Part shown: piece by piece, positions 57,767 to 64,000 of the stretch | Position numbering within the stretch: the first letter of the stretch is position 1 | Layout of the letters: each line of letters opens with the position of its first letter | NCBI GenBank assembly: GCA_031841125.1 | Contig: CM063108.1 | Coordinates: 47,204,122-47,268,121 of the forward strand | Origin: Acanthococcus lagerstroemiae | Taxonomy: Eukaryota > Arthropoda > Insecta > Hemiptera > Eriococcidae | Direction: 5' to 3' | Length of the DNA: 64,000 bases | Program-made: the position numbers and the translations under genes | The notes under the pieces: model-generated | The model's input: only the letters and a program-made list of their open reading frames with translations | Told to the model about the DNA's origin: nothing | Databases searched by the model: none

Positions 57767-58653
57767 TTTATTCATTTCAAAATGTCTACACTTCCTGAGT
57801 ACATCCATTCTAGTCGTTTTTGCACGATTAAAATAAATACATTTAATTCTACGGAACAGGAGGGGGGAGGGTAGAAGACAAAAAAAACACAAAAAACAGA
57901 GGATTCGTAGAATAAATAAAACGCGATACAAAAATCGATCAAAGGTACTTCATAGGTCTACAGATTTGACTGACCGGTTTTTTCCCACATATACATGCTA
58001 TGAATATTACTCAAAATGACATTAAAATAATGCTAAAATGTTGACGACAGTACACGTGTATTACAACTTCGGAAGCCGAGACGGATCATCCGCAATAATT
58101 GAACATGATTTACGCTAACGGCTTAAAATTAAAAAAAATTCTATGTACAGTTTATTACTTTGCACTTAGTACACGAATTATATTATAGTACGGATAGTAG
58201 TATAATGTTACACTTAATTAAATCATGCGCGTACGAAACGTATAAATACTAAAAATTGCAAATTTACGAGAGATCCTATTAATAGTAGGATAGAAAAACG
58301 TACAGCAACGTGTCTCCCAACACTCGGTAGTCCGGTAACCATTCATTCTTTCTGTCCTCAACTTTTCGACTTCAAGAATCCTTAAGGCCGACACGTTACG
58401 GCTACGTATCCACGCTACCTAAAAGCGCACTGTCCGGTTCTTCTGGATACCGTCTTCCAGAATTTATTGTCGATTTTATAATAATCCGATGGCGCCGCCG
58501 GTTGTGCGTTTCCAGCGAAACGTTACAAGCGAATTCGAAAAAGAGTTGAAATAAGAAAATAAATAGCAAACCCGCGGCCAACGGTCAGTCACTATGCGAG
58601 GAACGCGCTTTTCTTCATCCTTTTTTCTCCTCACTTCTGCCTCTTCTCGGCAC
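57767..58653 (-). other. Gene 2 probable 3' UTR
   Basis: About 890 bp of repeat-poor DNA follows the gene 2 stop. On the minus strand AATAAA occurs at 58468-58463, 58156-58151 and 57772-57767, three possible polyadenylation signals. The outer limit given here is the most distal one and is only an upper estimate. Confidence 0.35.
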
Positions 58654-58991
58654 TCATTCGGAGCACGAACAAACGTCGCAACAACTATCACAGTCAGCGG
58701 GAGCGCAACGGGCGAACGTGTCCCGCTCTTCGTACTTGACCACACCGTGCCCGGGACGCGGCTTCGTGGCCGACCGACGGCCGCCGCGGCCGCAGCTAGC
58801 GTTGTTGTCGCTCGGCTCGGACGCGGTGCTCAACGAGGTCGTCGAGAGCTCCTCCAGGAAGTCGAAACTGGCAACCGCTTCGCGTTCTTTCTCGCCGTAC
58901 CGGTTATAGAAATTGTCCCGGCCGATGATGGACGGCCGCACGCAGTTCGTGAATCGCAGAGCACCCATGATCGCTTGTCTGGAGGCCGAGG
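58654..58991 (-). CDS. Gene 2, last coding exon (Cys-rich C-terminus)
   Basis: On the minus strand an acceptor (cgttcggttgcag) at 58992 precedes 111 codons and a stop at 58654. The exon is CpG-rich compared with its AT-rich surroundings. The translation holds an ordered-looking block (MGALRFTNCVRPSIIGRDN, then FYNRYGEKEREAVASFDFLE) that reads like conserved protein. A Ser-rich stretch and a Gly/Arg-rich stretch follow, and the end is Cys-rich (CAPADCDSCCDVCSCSE), possibly a palmitoylated or metal-binding tail. I do not recognise the family. The 5' border is set by phase 2, matching the phase-1 donor of the upstream exon. Confidence 0.7.
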
Positions 58992-59554
58992 CTGCAACCG
59001 AACGAAAAATACGAAATTCAGTGAACACGTTGACCACGGACGTGAGCCGGGATCGGGTTCTGCCAACTGACGACCGAAAGGGCTCTCCTTTGGCGGGACA
59101 AAACGCGCGGCGGTTCGGAGACCTCGGAAATGCGAGCACGATAACAAAAAATGCGGATTTGTTTGTCCGGACTACCGCGCGGCTGTTTATTCGGGCGATT
59201 TGCTAACGACAGAAAAGGTCTCGAGACACCCCCTTCCCTTCAGTACCTTTTAGGTTACTAATTTTAAAAACCGATCCTGATGACTTCCTCCGTGAGACGA
59301 CGATTTGTACTCTCCGTCAGATTTAGTTCAGCCTTATTAACGTAAAATTAAATTTGAAGGCTACAGGTAACAACCCCCCCCCCTCCTCCCGCACTAGAGA
59401 AAAGTATTCATGCTGTGGGCTTCTAACCATTTCAGTTATTGGGGCAAGAAGAAATTTGAATGGATACCGAATAACTTCTATTTTTTTTATGGGAAGATTT
59501 TCTTCGATGCATCCCCTAAATAATTCGAGACTAAACATGGAGTGAGATTCGTAC
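58992..59554 (-). other. Gene 2 intron (563 bp)
   Basis: Bounded by the GTACGA donor (59554) and the GTTGCAG acceptor (58992). The part near the last exon is CpG-rich and open in several frames. A C run lies at 59375-59385. No nested gene supported. Confidence 0.6.
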
Positions 59555-59708
59555 CTCTTTTTTGCCGACGAAATCGATGCAGTCGATGGAGGTGTTTGTA
59601 ATTGCGGTGATCCTCGTCAAAATTTTCACTGTCACTGTTATTTCGACTGGTGTCACAGCTGCTACTCGAACTGGATGCCAGCATCACGTCAAGTAAATTT
59701 GCTCTAGC
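59555..59708 (-). CDS. Gene 2, penultimate exon
   Basis: Minus-strand exon with acceptor ggattgcag (AG at 59710-59709) and donor GTACGA just below 59555. It is 154 bp, starts in phase 0 and ends one base into a codon. The next exon completes that codon as Ala. It codes ARANLLDVMLASSSSSSC, then an acidic segment with many Asp/Asn, then a basic His/Arg segment (HRLHRFRRQKR). Looks cytoplasmic; function unknown. Confidence 0.65.
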
Positions 59709-60019
59709 CTGCAATCCAATACAAAATATTAGTTATTATCAACATGAAGTACGATCAGTAGCGTTTCTTCTGAATAAGACGGCTGGAGGGTGCAGGGAAA
59801 GAAACAGGCAATTCATTCTTGTGACGAAGCGAGAAAAATGAAAAACAATTTGTTTACGCATACGTGGCTCTTTACCTGTATGTGAATTTTGAAACCTGTT
59901 TTTTTCGGACTGTGGCATTTTTTCCGACTTCCTACTATAACTCAGCTACTTTTACTCATTATGCCCGTTCCAGCGATACTAATAACTAATAACTCAATTT
60001 CGCCAAAAAAGTGAATTAC
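59709..60019 (-). other. Gene 2 intron (311 bp)
   Basis: Lies between the 63-bp and 154-bp exons and is AT-rich. Its reality depends on the 60020-60082 exon call. Confidence 0.4.
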
Positions 60020-60082
60020 CTGCTTCTTTTCCTGTACCCTCAACTGTCTACATTTTAATATCAACGAACAAGATGGGCGTAT
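60020..60082 (-). CDS. Gene 2, upstream exon candidate (63 bp)
   Basis: Minus-strand acceptor tttccttacacag (AG at 60084-60083) and donor GTAATT below 60020. Twenty-one open codons in phase 0 read IRPSCSLILKCRQLRVQEKKQ minus its last residue. This joins in frame to ARANLLDV of the next exon and gives a plausible juxtamembrane-like basic helix. Exons further 5' are not identified and may lie beyond 64000 or among the repeats. Confidence 0.45.
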
Positions 60083-60154
60083 CTGTGTAAGGAAAGAATA
60101 GCCCCTAGAGGTGAACTGGTAGAATGTCAACCCCATCGAACGTACGAGCCCGAT

Positions 60155-60630
60155 CCTATTTTGAGCAGATGACAAAGACGATAAAAACAACGATAACGAA
60201 AAAGACTGCCGAGATGACAAAAACAACAAGGATGACAAAGGCAACGAAGTCGACAAAGAACACAAGAATGGCCAAAGATGACGTAGACAATAATGACAAC
60301 AAATACAACAAAGATAATAAAGACAACAATGAAGAAAAATATGACAAAGATGACAACAACAAAAAAGACAGTAAGGACAACAAAGATGACAAAGTTGACA
60401 AACAGAGCAAAGTAAACAAATTTGACAAAGACGATAAAGGCAACAAAGATGATAAAGGCGATAAAGACAAGGTCAAAAGAGTCAACAAAGTTGACAAAGA
60501 CAAGAAGGATGACAGAGAAGACAAAGATGACAGAGGTGACAAAGCTTACATAGATGACAAAGATAAGAAAGTCAACAAAGACAACAAGAATGGCAAAGAT
60601 GACTCAGCAGTTAGAAACAACTGTTAAGAC
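60155..60630. repeat. (GACAAA)-type simple repeat, first tract
   Basis: About 475 bp of variants of GACAAAGATGACAACAA in a 3-, 6- and 9-bp rhythm with no T-rich interruptions. It yields a 167-codon Lys/Asp/Asn ORF on the plus strand and a Ser/Leu ORF on the other, both artefacts of the repeat. Confidence 0.75.
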
Positions 60631-60673
60631 GTTTGATTATGCAGGTCTTTGCCGGCGACGCCACGTAGTCTCT

Positions 60674-61004
60674 ATCAGGGCCTGATTTAGGCACTTGCGG
60701 GCCCGGGGCCCAAATTTTGTGGGGGCCCCCAAAAATTTTTTTTTAGCAACATTGATCATCATTTTCATTATTATCATTAATATCGTCATCATCGTCATTA
60801 TTATCCGCTATTTTTTTTTTTTTTTTTTAAGAGCTATTCAATAACATCCATCATCAGCTCTATGGAATTAGTTATAGACTATTATAGGAGGTAATATTAC
60901 AAAGGTATTTCTATATTGTATGTGAACGTACGTAGCGCGCGCGTCTGTACAAGCATGTAATGAAAAATGTGCGGGCCCCCAATTCCCCCCTAAATCTGGC
61001 CCTG
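60674..61004. mobile_element. 331-bp hAT-like MITE with 7-8-bp TSD
   Basis: The termini CAGGGCCTGATTTAGG and CCTAAATCTGGCCCTG are inverted, with GGGCCC-rich subterminal DNA (GCGGGCCCGGGGCCC on the left, GCGGGCCCCC on the right). AGTCTCT flanks both sides (60667-60673 and 61005-61011). The interior contains an (ATT/ATC)n microsatellite and a T17-18 run. Confidence 0.75.
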
Positions 61005-61279
61005 AGTCTCTTATCGAACGATAATAATCTGTAGTTATTAGATTGTAGCTTTTAGTATGCAGTCCGTTGCAGTTTAGTTCGTTTTTCATTACGTATCGTT
61101 ACACGTTACATTTTGCTTGTTTTTTTTTTCTCTCTATTAAATGTTGAAAACTAAAACTCAGTCATACCATTCTTGCAACGTTCATTTTTTGATCCTCACG
61201 GGCCGGATTACATGTTAAAATCAGTGATTCGATTGTAGTTTGTCATTGACTGAGTAATCTGAATACCGAATATCGCGTT

Positions 61280-61445
61280 GACAAAGACAACAAAGTGAAC
61301 AAAGATGGCCAAGTTAACAAAGACAACAAAGATGGCCAAATCAACAAAGACAACAAAGAAGACAAACGTTACAAAGACAACAAAGGCAAAAAATATGACA
61401 AAGACAACAAAGATGACAACGTTGACAAAAATGACAAAGTTGAGC
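61280..61445. repeat. (GACAAA)-type simple repeat, second tract
   Basis: Same repeat type as 60155-60630 and same orientation, about 165 bp (ACAAAGACAACAAAGATGGC and similar). The two tracts are separated by the MITE and about 300 bp of other DNA. Confidence 0.7.
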
Positions 61446-61449
61446 AAAA

Positions 61450-62927
61450 GCTAATTGGCAGTAGACACCAGGACATCGATATTTTCATGTGTTTTTCGGG
61501 TTTCTCAACTTCAAATTCATTTCTCTACAAATTAAGATTTCATATTCTCGAACTTCATCTACTTTTACTTCAGTCTGTATTCAAGCTAGATGCTTCAATT
61601 TTTTCTTGCTATTAGATTCTACCAAAAACTCAAAAACAAATTTTCCGACACACGGTTCCGTTTCATATGGAGCATCTTCCAAATTAATGAATTCAATATA
61701 ATTAATAAATTGAAAAGAATCGAATAATTAAAAAGAGGCCGCCGTCTATTTTGTGGCCCCGGGGCACGTATTTAAGTCATTTTAATTTCTTAAAATCTGG
61801 TGACAATACTTTCATAGGATAAGGAAGAATTTCCGGGGGTGGCCGCGTAAAATATCGGAAAGTTACAAAATAAGAGTCGTCCTATTTTGTATGTAGCCTT
61901 ACAAAAATGAAGAACTCAAGAGAATTCACAATCATTTAAAGAAACTAGGTCGTGTATTGAACAATCGACAGCAAAAGTAAATCTGTGTGAGTGCTAAGCA
62001 TAATATGAATTTGTATTCGTAACTGTGACTAAATTGTAACTGAAATAATGGCCTTCCTGGCCAATCGTGGAAAAAAAGGACAATAAGTGAGATGAAGAAG
62101 AGCGTGGTTTAGAAACGATCACAAACAGGAAATACAGGTATGCAGGAGACAAAAGGCGTTTGCGGGATGTTCGCATCATGCTACACAAAAACTGACTAGG
62201 TGGGATAATCAGACAATTTATACAAAAATGTATATTCGAGAGGAGAAAATTGCTGCGATACCATTTTTGTCAAACTGATAACATATTAGGTACCTACTAT
62301 GTATTAAACTGACAGCACTTTTTGCCAAATTCTTATAACATTTTAATTTTATACAATTCAGCCAATTCCATTAAATCTGAATGTGTTTCAACAATTATTC
62401 TGTTAGTTGCCAGCGTAAAATATTCAACTGGCAAAATAAGATCATAAGTTGGCACGATTTGACATTTTATTGGTAGAAACTTTGGGATCCTCCATCTCTC
62501 AGTGAAAACTTTACACGTTCAACATTTCGCAACACATGGGTATCGCATATGCATCGGTAGAGGCTATGGTTCTTTACCTCATACCTTTGAAATGGAAAAC
62601 CAGATTTAAAAAAGTGTCTGTAGAATCGTTTTTGTGAATGTTTTCAAAAGGAATTACCCATGGATAGGACCTTCTTGAAAACCTGTACACTCAACTAACC
62701 CCCCCCCCCCTAAAAAAGAACAAAAAAACAAGCAATGTATTAGAGCAAGAGGTCGTCTAATAGCTCAGTTTGAAAACCCAATCAGATGCAATTTTTAGGC
62801 CACTCATTTTAAAAACGAATCAGATTTTCCATCCTGTTCAAATCATAATCCCCAAAACTTCAATTTTGACTACTCTAAATGGGCAAAATTAAACCAACTT
62901 GAAAAACTGAATTCACAATACCTACAT
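61450..62927. other. Nothing recognised
   Basis: Only short ORFs and a C run (62699-62710). No supportable exon of gene 2 was found, though its 5' exons could be here. Confidence 0.3.
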
Positions 62928-63400
62928 CAGGGTATCTACCGGTCATCTGTCATCTTATGTCATCAATGTGTTTTGAAAAGAGGTCATCTAAGTCATCTAA
63001 AGTCATCTTTTTTTGCTGTAGGTCATCTAAACATTTTTTATTTTATTAAACAATGTTTTTTCTGCGTTTTTTTTTAAAGCCAAGATAACATAAGTTGATT
63101 GTACAGATATCAGCTAATGGGTAGTCAGCGAGTGAAATGGGACTAACATTGACAAGCAATTTGTGCGTTTGCCATTAGTAACGCTCGACGCACTAGCAGA
63201 CTTTAGTTCCAGCAAATGCAGTTTAGCTCAAAAATAACTAAGAATGAAATAGAAAGAAAAAATAACAGTAATGTTTTAAATGCAACATAAAGTAGGGGAG
63301 TAACAGAAAGTAAGCGATCTGAGCGAGCAAACATTTCTTGGAGGCTGATACAAAATTGGATGAAGGGTATCTTTTTTATCAATGCTAGTAGACACCCTGT
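62927..63400. mobile_element. Candidate hAT-like element with GTCATCTA subterminal repeats
   Basis: The left CAGGGTATCTACCGG and right CTAGTAGACACCCTG ends are imperfect inverted repeats. Just inside the left end GTCATCT(A) recurs at least seven times in 100 bp. No matching target duplication is seen, so the right border is tentative. Confidence 0.4.
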
Positions 63401-64000
63401 ATAGAAATAGGGATTTCTAGGATCGCTGATTTCGTAAATTTGATTATATTCTCGACTTCACTCCAATGTATGGTTCCAACACAAATCTGACTCCTCCAAA
63501 GTTTAAATTAGCAAGACTGATCTGACTTTGGAAATCGAACAAAGTATTAGGGGAAAAAAAGTCCACATTACGGAAGAATCATAAAATACATGTAGAAACT
63601 GATTCTCTCAACTTGTATTTTAGCAAATGTAGTAACACCCACTCCTTCTTCTTTCTCCACTTGAGGGGGGGGGGGGATTAGAAAAATTTTGAATGTTGAA
63701 TTTCAGCTAGTCAAAATAGGATTTGAGATCGTACCCGTTTCTCGAGAAAAATGCTTGATTCACCTGATAGTGCTACTTCCAACTTGCTCGATTTTATTCA
63801 CTTTGCAGACCATTTGTGATCTATGACCATAAGGGTAAAAGGGGGGGGGGAAATGTAGAATCCAACTCTCCTGAAAAAATTGTTTCCTGACAAAAAAAGT
63901 GAGTTACACCCTTCGACCGCCTGGCCATATGTTTAAAACATTTTCTTATTGATTCAAAATTCCACACCGAAAACCATTAATACCGGCACTTTCTGTTTTT
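63401..64000. other. Nothing recognised
   Basis: Two G runs (63664-63675 and 63840-63850) but no gene, exon or element could be supported. Confidence 0.3.

Noticed and set aside
60124..60627. 167-codon Lys/Asp/Asn-rich ORF
   Set aside because: Direct translation of a GACAAA-type simple repeat; the opposite strand is open too.

Overview
This is AT-rich eukaryotic DNA, most likely from an insect. The evidence is short introns with ordinary GT-AG borders, coding exons scattered in large repeat-filled introns, RTE-like and Jockey/L1-like non-LTR retrotransposons, hAT and Tc1/mariner-type MITEs, a tRNA-derived SINE-like sequence and long satellite arrays. There is nothing bacterial: no operons, no ribosome binding sites and no dense ORFs. 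A hemipteran-type insect is only a guess from the TE flavour.

Two genes can be supported. (1) A plus-strand gene runs from about 402 to about 38107. It is built only of small, phase-0 exons: 51, 45, 51, 102, then four of 105, then 276, 216, 177, 87, 63 and perhaps a 42-bp last exon. It encodes a roughly 500-residue charged, Ser/Thr/Lys-rich protein with no recognised domain. Its centre is a tandem array of duplicated exon-plus-intron units (12760-13785), followed by an SR-like exon made of 13-residue repeats (13880-14095). That SR exon was duplicated to 16463-16639, with an RTE-like retrotransposon lying between the copies. (2) A minus-strand gene has its last three exons at 60082-60020, 59708-59555 and 58991-58654, ending in a Cys-rich tail. 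The two genes converge tail to tail across an 18-kb satellite array.

Layout. 0-12.7 kb: first four exons of gene 1, with introns loaded with TEs: a Tc1/mariner-like MITE, a SINE, an RT pseudogene split by a foldback MITE, a long inverted repeat, three nested terminal-inverted-repeat elements (two with exact 8-bp hAT-type target duplications), and further hAT-like MITEs. 12.7-16.9 kb: exon array, SR exons, RTE fragment, a near-perfect 108-bp hairpin. 16.9-19.2 kb: nothing recognised. 19.2-34 kb: degenerate satellite with roughly 300-bp subunits, a minisatellite carrying a nearly complete non-LTR element whose 963-aa ORF2 is uninterrupted, a 32-bp minisatellite that is open in most frames, and a 318-bp tandem repeat. 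34-38.1 kb: MITEs and the 3' exons of gene 1. 38.59-56.68 kb: about 62 copies of a 292-bp satellite with block (higher-order) duplications. 56.7-57.4 kb: another short degenerate tandem repeat. 57.7-60.1 kb: gene 2. 60.1-64 kb: GACAAA-type simple repeats, a hAT-like MITE and anonymous DNA.

Almost all short ORFs in the window are chance or repeat-derived. Exon calls rest on splice-site and phase consistency read by eye; no homology search or transcript evidence was available.
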